Shown here: piece by piece, positions 56,987 to 64,000 of the stretch
Layout: every line of letters begins with the position of its first letter
Position numbering within the stretch: position 1 is the first letter of the stretch
Assembly (NCBI GenBank): GCA_020632295.1
Contig: JACKFU010000002.1
Location: forward strand, 416,659 to 480,658
Origin: Candidatus Peribacteria bacterium
GTDB taxonomy: Bacteria; Patescibacteriota; Gracilibacteria; Peribacterales; Peribacteraceae
Reading direction: 5' to 3'
Length of the DNA: 64,000 nt
The notes under the pieces: generated by a model
The model's database searches: none
What the model was told of the DNA's origin: nothing
Seen by the model: only the letters and a program-made list of their open reading frames with translations
Position numbers and translations under genes: made by a program

Positions 56987-59900
56987 TTATGCGAGTGGAA
57001 GATGAATAACAAATGTTGTGCCTTTGCCCTCCTCAGATTGTACGGTAATTGTCCCATGTAACTTCTCTACAAGATTTTTTACAATGTAGAGGCCTATTCC
57101 TGTACCATCTGGCTGTATTTTTTTTGCATTGTGAGCACGGAAATATTTTGAGAATAATTTCTTTTGGTCCTCGTTGGAAATGCCACAACCGGTATCCGTA
57201 ATCGTCCAACGCGCCTGATTCTCTTCCTCATGTATTGAAACGGTTACTGAACCACCTTCTGGTGTGTAACGGAATGCATTGCTCATAAGATTGCACAACA
57301 CTTCCTTGAGCAGCTGAGCGTCCGTATAGACAAGAATCTTCTTTGTTGTCGGCTGGATTGTGAACTGTATCTTGTCATGATTTGTAGCAGATGCACATTC
57401 ATCATAACTTTCTTGTGTCAGAATACTGAGATCTGTGGATTGCATTGTTTTTTCGACATGTAGTTCTTCTAAATTTGCCAATCGCAAGAAAGTAGATACC
57501 ACACCTGCAAGCTGCTTCACATAGAGGTGCATATTCCGTAGTGTTTTCTGCTGCTTGTTTGTTAGAGAGCCTTCTTTTTCTATGAGCTTACATGCCCAAC
57601 GCAATGCGGACACCGGAGTACGCAACTGGTGGCTTGCCAGTGATACAAACTCCTCCTGCACTTTCTGCATTTCAAGCTCTTTAGAGACATTACGGAACAC
57701 CTCTATTGCACCAATAATTTCGCCTGCACGCCTTATAGGAGTCACCGTGACAATAACCGGAAACCGCGTTCCATCTTTCCTGAGATAGTAGAAAATAGTA
57801 GAAAGATTTGTCTTTACTATGTTCCCCTTTGTAAGAGCATGATTTATGGGTCTGTTTTTGTTGGTCACTGATTGACCAGATTCATCTTGCATATGGAGAA
57901 TTTCATATATATTACGGTGCCCTATTTCATCAAAATTCCATCCGATGTGCTCTTCGCATGCACTGTTCATCAAAATAATATTTGCATCCTTATCAAGAGC
58001 AAACAGTCCATCGCCAATGCTCGAGAGCATGGCTTCATCTTTGGCCTTTGCTTCCTTGAGCTCTTTTGTTACCGCATCAGCATACGCAACCGCATGGTCA
58101 TGCGAAGAAATAAGCGTCGTAAACAGTGCGGCAAGCATTGCGGAAAGAATGAGCCCTACAAGCATGATGACAAACGGCATTAGTCTGCTCCATGCGGTTA
58201 CGCCGAAGTCCGGCGTGCTCGAAAATGTTAGTGTCCATGGTCTCCCTGCAACATACAGAGTTTTGTTGGCAGTAAATCGCGGAGAATCTTCTGAATGTAT
58301 ACTATCATTATATAGCGTGTGCTCTGGAGAGAGTACCGTTCCGTCATCCACACGTACGCTAATATCACGTAAGTGTACGTTGCTTAATGCACCATTAACG
58401 AAATCGTGTGCACGAAATGGTGCGTATACATAGCCAATAATTGAGGTCCGCCGTTCTTCCCGCGTCTCTTTGGGCATATCTTTTGCATAGAGCGGCAGAT
58501 AAATAAGAAAGCCTGGCTGAACGTCATCCTTATCAATTTCTTGCTTCAATGTTACAAGGCCAGACATTTGTGGTAATCCTGTATCTCGTGCACGTTCCAT
58601 TGCAAGATGGCGAACAGGCTGCTGGAACATATCATACCCAAATGCTTGCTGATTTTGTTCAGTAAATGGCTCTATATAAATAATTGCAGTGTATAGAGTA
58701 CGATTACCTTCTGGGTATACTTGATAAGATGGAAACCCCTCACTGCGTATCCTATCGGTATGTGCCTTGAGATCTTGTGGTTCGATGAATTCTGAATACC
58801 CAAGTGCCAAGATACCCGGGTAATTCTTCTGAAGTTTGAGCGCAGTAACGTAGGTATAAAACTCTTCTCGTTCAACTCTATCAGAGGATTCAAAGAGGCC
58901 AATTCCACCTTCGAGTGCATTAATGTAGATGTGCAAGCGTTCAGCTATGGCATTCGTAGCGTTGTTGATTTGAAGATCAAAAGAGACCTTTGCATCGTTT
59001 GCAAATGACTGTGATGCAAGCCCAGTAAAGATAATTGTCGTGCTAATACACCCAAAGAGAATACTCGACATAACTAACCACTGCTTTGACCATAATGTTT
59101 TATATGATGATTCCCAGTACATTCCATGCATGATGATGGAGAAGCACAAAAAGACAATGGCGCTGAGTAATTGAACTGATGCAAAGAATGTTGAGATGTA
59201 GGCACTATGAATATCGAGCAATACTGTAAGAATGGCAAACAGTGAGAGTAGTGCAACGCTCAACGGAAGAATGTGCAAGAGTCGTAACGGACGCAGGGCA
59301 CGAATTGGCGCCACAAGCGGTACAAGACCGAGTAAAAAGAAGCAAAGCGCACAGTACAAACTCATGCGCTGTGGCGCATCACTCGTCTGTGCATGATGTG
59401 GCAAGAGAAAATGGTCAATGAAAACTGGTAATCCAAATAAAAATTCTGCCAAAAATATTCCTGTAATCACCACAAGAATCGTACTCATTGCCAAGGATAG
59501 GATCCCTCGAAATTTTGTACGTAATAGATAGCTTCCAGCAAGTAGGATGATGCAAGCTGCTGTAATAGGTTGTATAGGTAACGAGAGCCAAATCTTACCA
59601 ATCGACCACTGAAGAAGAATAAACGATGCTGTCGTTATTGCACTCATGCCAAATAGCCAAGCAAACCCATTAAGGGAAGTATGTTGTTGAAAAATTCGGA
59701 TGCATCCTGTTGCGGCAGAGAGTATCCAGAGGCCCGCCAAAAGCAAGATGATGCTCACTGTAGAAATAAGGCGCCACTGCACTCTTGTTGTATAGGCATT
59801 CTGTACATTCTTTTCAACACTTTGCTCGGAAACAACATTTGTAAAATGATTCCATGGCCATAAGCGCTCATGCGTTTTGAGGTCATAATAGTATGCAATA

Positions 59901-60547
59901 GTGTCATCTGCATATTTGACAATCTGCCCAGTAATTGGCTCAACCCAAAGCTGTAAATGTGGCTCGAGTTCAATGCCATACTCTGTGCCAACACCAGGAA
60001 TATATTCTAAATCCTGCGTCTGGTCGATAGGCACATTATTGTAGTTTGCCTTATAGAGTCTTACGGTTAAACCATAGAGCTCTTCGTCACGAACGTATTC
60101 CATCTCTGCAGGCCCATCGTAATTAATATGCCAATGTGTAAATGATTTCCCTTTACGAAGTCGTCGAGGTGCAAATAGGTATCCTTCACGATTTTTGTCA
60201 CCAAATCCCTTAACATGCTTACCCGTCTTTGCATTTACTCCGTATTCACGCTCTATGCTAATAATAGGCTTTCCATCCGGTGTGCGAACGTCGAAGACAT
60301 TCCGTATCAGTAGTACATCATTGTCTTTTTTTCCAGAAATGCCGTAGTAGAATCGTGTCTTGGAGTAAATGGGCCCTTCGTATGCTTGTGCATTGTGATC
60401 GAAGAAATTATCTATGGAGACAATATCGGAGCTGTAATAAAAATTATCAGGAATACGCTCAAGCCATGGTACAACCTGGTACATCCATCCTGCATACGCT
60501 GTGAGGAGAATGCTGCCGATGACAATCATGCGTGTTCTACGCTGCAT
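56987..60547 (-). CDS. Sensor histidine kinase with DUF3068-CHASE-PAS
   Basis: The 1186-residue protein has an unusual order. First come a membrane helix (about 7-25) and an extracellular DUF3068/PorA-like domain of about 30-260 (YSSDIVSIDNFFDHNAQAYE, ERIPDNFYY). About seven membrane helices span about 265-510. A CHASE domain is about 525-760 (LHIYINALEGGIGLFESS, YPGILALGYSEFI), followed by a helix and a PAS domain of about 825-930 (MLSSIGDGLFALDKDANI). HisKA is about 945-1010 (LASHQLRTPVSALRW with the phospho-His) and HATPase about 1055-1186 (LMSNAFRYTPEGG, DTGCGIS, GTGIGLYIVKNL). It phosphorylates the receiver protein encoded directly downstream. The signal is unknown. Confidence 0.93.
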   Translation of the reverse strand: MQRRTRMIVIGSILLTAYAGWMYQVVPWLERIPDNFYYSSDIVSIDNFFDHNAQAYEGPIYSKTRFYYGISGKKDNDVLLIRNVFDVRTPDGKPIISIEREYGVNAKTGKHVKGFGDKNREGYLFAPRRLRKGKSFTHWHINYDGPAEMEYVRDEELYGLTVRLYKANYNNVPIDQTQDLEYIPGVGTEYGIELEPHLQLWVEPITGQIVKYADDTIAYYYDLKTHERLWPWNHFTNVVSEQSVEKNVQNAYTTRVQWRLISTVSIILLLAGLWILSAATGCIRIFQQHTSLNGFAWLFGMSAITTASFILLQWSIGKIWLSLPIQPITAACIILLAGSYLLRTKFRGILSLAMSTILVVITGIFLAEFLFGLPVFIDHFLLPHHAQTSDAPQRMSLYCALCFFLLGLVPLVAPIRALRPLRLLHILPLSVALLSLFAILTVLLDIHSAYISTFFASVQLLSAIVFLCFSIIMHGMYWESSYKTLWSKQWLVMSSILFGCISTTIIFTGLASQSFANDAKVSFDLQINNATNAIAERLHIYINALEGGIGLFESSDRVEREEFYTYVTALKLQKNYPGILALGYSEFIEPQDLKAHTDRIRSEGFPSYQVYPEGNRTLYTAIIYIEPFTEQNQQAFGYDMFQQPVRHLAMERARDTGLPQMSGLVTLKQEIDKDDVQPGFLIYLPLYAKDMPKETREERRTSIIGYVYAPFRAHDFVNGALSNVHLRDISVRVDDGTVLSPEHTLYNDSIHSEDSPRFTANKTLYVAGRPWTLTFSSTPDFGVTAWSRLMPFVIMLVGLILSAMLAALFTTLISSHDHAVAYADAVTKELKEAKAKDEAMLSSIGDGLFALDKDANIILMNSACEEHIGWNFDEIGHRNIYEILHMQDESGQSVTNKNRPINHALTKGNIVKTNLSTIFYYLRKDGTRFPVIVTVTPIRRAGEIIGAIEVFRNVSKELEMQKVQEEFVSLASHQLRTPVSALRWACKLIEKEGSLTNKQQKTLRNMHLYVKQLAGVVSTFLRLANLEELHVEKTMQSTDLSILTQESYDECASATNHDKIQFTIQPTTKKILVYTDAQLLKEVLCNLMSNAFRYTPEGGSVTVSIHEEENQARWTITDTGCGISNEDQKKLFSKYFRAHNAKKIQPDGTGIGLYIVKNLVEKLHGTITVQSEEGKGTTFVIHLPLA

Positions 60548-60550
60548 ACT

Positions 60551-61264
60551 TTAACGACGGATGATAGAATAACTAGAAATACAAAATAACATTAAGCCTG
60601 CACTGACAATAATGATCAACAATGTCGGTGGCAATGCTCTTTCGAGTTGTGCACGAAATACTTCCGACTCTATATCTATACCGAGCACAGCAGCCACTTC
60701 TCCATTTGAGCGATAAATAGGTGCGTACCCTGAAAGCAGTCTTCCCCATTGATCAATGGTAAAATCTTCATCAGTAATTGGCTGATGAAATGCATAGAGT
60801 TGTAATGCAGGATTCTCTGTAATGTCATAGGTGTCTCCGGGATACGATGCCTCTTCAGTCATATCCACTTCTCCATTATTGTTTACATCAAGCTCTGCAG
60901 TCGAACGGAGCGAATCCGCATCCGCCACAAATTGCAGCATCATCGGATCATCTGTCTGTCGAAGAATATAGACATAGCGTATGGAAATACCTTTTGTTTC
61001 TCGTATTGCCTCCAAACGTCTGACTAACTCCTGAAACGCAGATGTATGCATATCTGAACGATCATGAATGGCATCAATGAGCTCTGCATCAATCTGTGAT
61101 GCAGCACTTGATGCAACTGCAAGTAGCGTGTTTTTTATTTGCACTTTCCATTCAGACCGCACCCATACAATTGAAGTAATACAAAGGACAGCTATACAAA
61201 CATAGCTTGCAGCAATGGGAATCACCCAAACCTGTCCCGTTGTATGTTTGCTCTCTGAACTCAT
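60551..61264 (-). CDS. Membrane sensor protein, Cache-like
   Basis: About 237 residues from MSSESKHTTGQ. Two membrane helices (about 14-34 and 212-232) flank an extracytoplasmic alpha-beta domain with a long N-terminal helix (LLAVASSAASQIDAELIDAI), ISIRYVYILRQTDDPMMLQF, DVNNNGEVDMTEEA (a possible calcium-binding loop) and AVLGIDIESEVF. The end resembles Cache/PAS-like periplasmic sensors. No cytoplasmic output domain exists. It lies 3 bp upstream of the kinase, so it is probably a co-sensor of the same system. Confidence 0.75.
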   Translation of the reverse strand: MSSESKHTTGQVWVIPIAASYVCIAVLCITSIVWVRSEWKVQIKNTLLAVASSAASQIDAELIDAIHDRSDMHTSAFQELVRRLEAIRETKGISIRYVYILRQTDDPMMLQFVADADSLRSTAELDVNNNGEVDMTEEASYPGDTYDITENPALQLYAFHQPITDEDFTIDQWGRLLSGYAPIYRSNGEVAAVLGIDIESEVFRAQLERALPPTLLIIIVSAGLMLFCISSYSIIRR

Positions 61265-61294
61265 AATCTTCATATTATAGCAAAAAAAAGCTAA

Positions 61295-61354
61295 TTATTC
61301 CACCACACGATGAGGACACCCGGGCCAGCAACAGGGGCGCTTTTTAACCATCAT
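61295..61354 (-). pseudogene. Fragment of CCWPGCPH-family gene
   Basis: A 19-codon frame (ATG 61354 to TAA 61295) encodes VKKRPCCWPGCPHRVVE, matching the end of the protein at 63390 (GKKRPCCWPGCPHH). The DNA also aligns (61311-61347 with 63423-63459). Nothing upstream continues the family, so it looks like a remnant of a duplicated gene, though a short peptide cannot be excluded. Confidence 0.55.
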
Positions 61355-61388
61355 TACGCGCAAGCAGTAAGCACTGCATTGGGTATTC

Positions 61389-62195
61389 TTAACCATCCTT
61401 CTCCAATGCACGGAGAATCGATTGCATGCGCTCCCACGATGCTTTGCGTGCAGCAATATTTGCTGGATCCCCTTCTGGATCTTCGCCAGTGCGCATATAG
61501 GCGTGTCCAGCTCCATCGTAGATCTGTATGTCATAGGCGTTTCCCACAGAACTCATAGCTTCTTTTGCTGGTGCAATCGTTGCATTTACTCGTTCATCGT
61601 TTCCTCCATAGAATCCAAAGACAGGCGACGTAATGTTTGCGTATGCCTCTGCTTCCTCAGGAGAAGTACCATAAAAGACCATCGTGACATCTGCAGCATC
61701 GCTCTGTGTCGCAAATTGAAAGGATTGCCCTCCACCCCAACAGAATCCTGCTGTTGCGAGTTTTCCGTTGCTTGCATCAATCGATTTTGCATAAGCAGCG
61801 ACAGCCCGAAGATCTGACTGCACCTGCTCAGGGCTAAGCTGATAGAGTGCATCGCGCGCGGCATCATCATCTGAAAAATCACTTGTACGATCATATTCTT
61901 CGCTAAAGCCAGAAAGTAAATCTGGAGCCACGGCAATGTAGCCTGCCTCAGCAATTTCATCTGCTAGGTTGCGCGCCCAATCATTCAGTCCGCGGTTTTC
62001 ATGAATAATGAGCACTGATGGCGCTTTATCACTGCGCTCAGGATAGACCACCCATGTATGGACCGTCCTCTCACCATTTTGCACTTCTACCCATTCATGA
62101 TGGCGTGGGGAAGCATTAAGTCGACTCTCTTCTCCTTGCTCATCACTGCACCCTGTTAACCCGAAAAGTAGCAGAAGGATGACAAATTTCTTCAT
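61389..62195 (-). CDS. Dienelactone hydrolase-family lipoprotein
   Basis: About 268 residues from MKKFVILLLLFGLTGC, with lipobox LTGC. The alpha/beta hydrolase has ENRGLNDWARNLADEIAEAG (in part), GFCWGGGQSF with a nucleophile Cys as in dienelactone hydrolases, GGNDERVN with the Asp, and GAGHAYM with the His. It hydrolyses an ester or lactone at the cell surface; the natural substrate is unknown. A longer start at 62243 adds a non-signal stretch. Confidence 0.88.
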   Translation of the reverse strand: MKKFVILLLLFGLTGCSDEQGEESRLNASPRHHEWVEVQNGERTVHTWVVYPERSDKAPSVLIIHENRGLNDWARNLADEIAEAGYIAVAPDLLSGFSEEYDRTSDFSDDDAARDALYQLSPEQVQSDLRAVAAYAKSIDASNGKLATAGFCWGGGQSFQFATQSDAADVTMVFYGTSPEEAEAYANITSPVFGFYGGNDERVNATIAPAKEAMSSVGNAYDIQIYDGAGHAYMRTGEDPEGDPANIAARKASWERMQSILRALEKDG

Positions 62196-62258
62196 GATAG
62201 CATTGTAGTAATTCGTTCTACGTTTGGCAATTGCAATGTACATAGCTACAATTTTTCC

Positions 62259-62819
62259 ATGTCACTCTACCTGCAAGATCCTTATTATTTTTCGAGCGTT
62301 ATCGCCGGTCTTGTTATTGCTGCGCAGATAGCTGTAATCATCACCGTTGTTCTCATGCTCGTATCGAAGGTAAACACAAATGCGTATCTTTCGATGCTTG
62401 CACATCACAGCACCTTGCTTGCATTTATTGTAGCAGTAGTAGCTACCGCCAGTAGCCTGACGTATTCCGAAGTGTTTGGCATGAGACCTTGTGAACTCTG
62501 TGTATATCAACGCATTGTCATCTTCCCTCAAGTCATAGTACTCGGCATTGCGCTTTGGCGTCAGCACCACGACATTGTTACCGACTATGCACTTTCCCTG
62601 GCGCTCGTTGCTATGCCAATTTCTCTCTTCCACTACATACTGCAAAAAACTGATGCTCCTGCCATCCACGCTTTTGCCCCGTGTGACTTCACTGGACAGG
62701 CGCCATCCTGTTCAAACTACTATGTAAACATGTATGGCTACGTGACTATTCCACTCATGGCACTGACAACATCTGCCCTCATTCTGCTTTTGATGGTGCT
62801 CCGAAAAAGAATGCACTAA
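62259..62819 (+). CDS. dsbB: DsbB-like disulfide bond formation protein
   Basis: The 186-residue membrane protein has five predicted helices; DsbB usually has four. The first redox pair is CELC in GMRPCELCVYQRIVIFPQ; the second loop has CDFTGQAPSC. Both Cys pairs and the Arg of YQR, needed for quinone, are present. It reoxidises a DsbA-like oxidase using membrane quinone. No dsbA is in the window. The next gene starts within its stop codon (TAATG). Confidence 0.9.
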   Translation: MSLYLQDPYYFSSVIAGLVIAAQIAVIITVVLMLVSKVNTNAYLSMLAHHSTLLAFIVAVVATASSLTYSEVFGMRPCELCVYQRIVIFPQVIVLGIALWRQHHDIVTDYALSLALVAMPISLFHYILQKTDAPAIHAFAPCDFTGQAPSCSNYYVNMYGYVTIPLMALTTSALILLLMVLRKRMH

Positions 62820-63337
62820 TGTCCGTGTACCTCTTCATCATTGCTATGCTATTGCTACCTATCGGGTTAGCAGGTCTAAGCCTAGCTCCATGGGTTCCGA
62901 CAAGTAGGGCAGACTTTGCGCGCATTAACACACATCTTAAACTCAAGAATGGATCTGTTTTTTATGAACTTGGGAGTGGCGATGGGCGTGTGTGCAGGTA
63001 CATTGCCAAGCATAATCCGCAAGCAAACGTTGTCGGCATTGAACTTGCTCTACCCATGTATTTGATTGCTGTAATACAGCAAAAGATATCGCCTCTTAAG
63101 AATCTCTCTTATGTGCATGGCAACGCACTAACCTACAATCTTTCTGATGCAGATGCCATCTACACCTACGCGCTTATTAACACTATTAATGAAAAACTTA
63201 CCCCTAAATTTCTCAAGGAACTTACACCGGGTACGCGTGTTATTTCATATCAGTTTGGTATCAAAAATTGGCAAGGGAAACAGCAAGTAGATCGATCTGG
63301 CAAAAGTAATACATGCCTGTATGTGTACGAAGTGTAG
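62819..63337 (+). CDS. SAM-dependent methyltransferase, membrane-anchored
   Basis: The 172-residue protein has an N-terminal membrane helix (about 4-25) followed by a class I methyltransferase: APWVPTSRADFARINTHL, FYELGSGDGRVCRYIA (SAM loop), NVVGIELALPMYL and YVHGNALTYNLSDADAIYTY. Such short anchored methyltransferases are common in CPR genomes, with unknown substrates. Start overlap with dsbB indicates co-translation. Confidence 0.82.
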   Translation: MSVYLFIIAMLLLPIGLAGLSLAPWVPTSRADFARINTHLKLKNGSVFYELGSGDGRVCRYIAKHNPQANVVGIELALPMYLIAVIQQKISPLKNLSYVHGNALTYNLSDADAIYTYALINTINEKLTPKFLKELTPGTRVISYQFGIKNWQGKQQVDRSGKSNTCLYVYEV

Positions 63338-63389
63338 TGGTGGAAAGGATTCGAAACGATTGGAATCGATGCATGAATACTATTGATAT

Positions 63390-63668
63390 TTATTTAAACC
63401 ATTTCTTTGCCTTTGGATTGTGATGAGGACACCCTGGCCAGCAGCAAGGTCGCTTTTTCCCGTTTAAGAGATCTTCTCGCATGCGTTCAATATGTTCTTT
63501 TCTGGTCTCATCTTTTTTTACGATAGTTACCCAGCAAATCCACTCATTCCGAGCTATCTCTGTGAGATTGTTCCAATTAATCAACAATTCAGACTGAGAA
63601 AGTAACACCTTTTTCATGTCATCAGGTACGTTATGCACTATGCCGTTGGCAACATGAGTATTACTCAT
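63390..63668 (-). CDS. YdeI/OmpD-associated-like small protein
   Basis: The 92-residue protein has a helical N-terminal half (MKKVLLSQSELLINWNNLTE) and an ARNEWICWVTIVKK segment. It ends with HIERMREDLLNGKKRPCCWPGCPHH, whose Cys/Trp-rich end is typical of YdeI/OmpD-associated family members. The family's function is unclear (a bacteriocin-protection role is suggested for relatives). A second copy of the end is found at 61295. Confidence 0.75.
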   Translation of the reverse strand: MSNTHVANGIVHNVPDDMKKVLLSQSELLINWNNLTEIARNEWICWVTIVKKDETRKEHIERMREDLLNGKKRPCCWPGCPHHNPKAKKWFK

Positions 63669-63826
63669 TCTTCGTACTTAAATTGTACAGGAAGTGAGAG
63701 TTGGTGGTGGAGATGCCGTAACTGATTACTACATATATTGCTTGGAGGTGTAAAGGGCAGCAGGAAAAATGAGGTCATTCAAACCATGTTATTGGATGAC
63801 ATCCTTCGTTCGGTGAAACTTAGGAA
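63669..63826. other. Intergenic, no feature seen
   Basis: Between the YdeI-like gene and the stop of the repeat protein I see no gene, RNA signature or clear terminator. The YdeI-like gene promoter should lie here. Confidence 0.4.
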
Positions 63827-64000
63827 TTATCGGCGACTCCTTCCGAGGTGCTTATCTAAAGCATCCATACTTGTAGTATTCGGATCAAGTCCGTGCTTCG
63901 CGCAATCCAATGCATGTATACTGGTCTTGTCAGGATCAAGTTCGTGCATAACACATTCCAGTGCATGAATGCTTGTAACGCGTGGATCTAAACCACGTTC
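63827..64000 (-). CDS. 17-residue-repeat protein (N-terminus outside window)
   Basis: The minus strand is open from the window end to a TAA at 63827-63829 and encodes tandem 17-residue repeats of the form GLDPxxTSIHALxxxxH. There are three units in the 57 residues seen, then a basic end (HLGRSRR). In DNA the repeats are 51 bp long and clearly alike. Each unit probably forms a helix plus a loop, as in other short-repeat solenoids; no known family is recognised. The gene continues beyond the right edge, so total length and any other domain are unknown. Confidence 0.75.
   Translation of the reverse strand, partial: ERGLDPRVTSIHALECVMHELDPDKTSIHALDCAKHGLDPNTTSMDALDKHLGRSRR

Noticed and set aside
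63738..63968. Plus-strand repeat-containing frame at the right edge
   Set aside because: The minus strand gives regular 17-residue repeats with conserved residues, and the plus frame has none.
1..64000. Reassigned TGA codon (Gracilibacteria/SR1 code)
   Set aside because: TGA ends many genes at the expected homologous position (for example the DGR targets), and conserved Gly and Trp are encoded normally.

Overview
The window looks like a chromosome segment of a Patescibacteria (CPR) organism, most likely of the Peregrinibacteria/Peribacteria type. The reasons are three secreted proteins built on S-layer homology (SLH) repeats, tightly packed single-copy housekeeping genes in short mixed-strand runs, many small orphan genes, and a diversity-generating retroelement. 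TGA is an ordinary stop, so the TGA=Gly code of Gracilibacteria does not apply. The taxon is inferred; there is no rRNA gene here.

Left accessory region (1 to about 17,400). Positions 1-3494 hold a diversity-generating retroelement (DGR). It has two adjacent paralogous target genes with variable repeats at their 3' ends (333-450, 1417-1531), a template repeat (1925-2042), an Avd accessory gene on the opposite strand, and a DGR-type reverse transcriptase. Nearly all template/variable differences fall on template adenines. Next come a membrane FxLYD-like protein, a small helix-turn-helix protein behind two inverted repeats, and a two-gene unit. That unit pairs a ComEC-like metallo-beta-lactamase with a 1120-residue E2-E1-JAB-patatin fusion, which looks like an immune or conflict system combining ubiquitin-like conjugation, deconjugation and a lipase effector in one chain. 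Beyond it lies a phage-derived block on the minus strand: a large serine recombinase, two tandem complete terminase large subunits, a terminase small subunit, a DNA methyltransferase, a ParB-methyltransferase fusion and an orphan. No capsid, portal or tail genes are present, which suggests a satellite or decayed prophage carrying the defence unit.

Core region (17,400-64,000). Nucleotide synthesis: purE (class II type), purM, pyrE. RNA modification and translation: rsmG, rlmE, pheS, ileS, tRNA-Gln(CUG), tRNA-Arg(UCG). DNA repair: a type-4-like uracil-DNA glycosylase and uvrA. Transcription: an RpoD-type sigma factor. Others are ftsE without ftsX, a riboflavin set (ribE, ribH, ribBA, no ribD here) interrupted by an SLH gene, a histone-H1-like basic protein, a NUDIX hydrolase, msrA, dsbB, an M20 peptidase and a three-gene sensory operon.

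Two core proteins have unexpected architectures. The isoleucyl-tRNA synthetase carries two complete histidine-phosphatase domains inside its catalytic region. A SpoT-like (p)ppGpp hydrolase is fused in frame to an EamA-type multispanning membrane domain. A DUF3068-containing hybrid sensor kinase, a structured RNA leader near 26.4-26.6 kb, a palindromic repeat inserted in frame in rsmG, and a 51-bp-repeat gene running off the right edge are also worth attention. All calls rest on reading the sequence; no database search was made.
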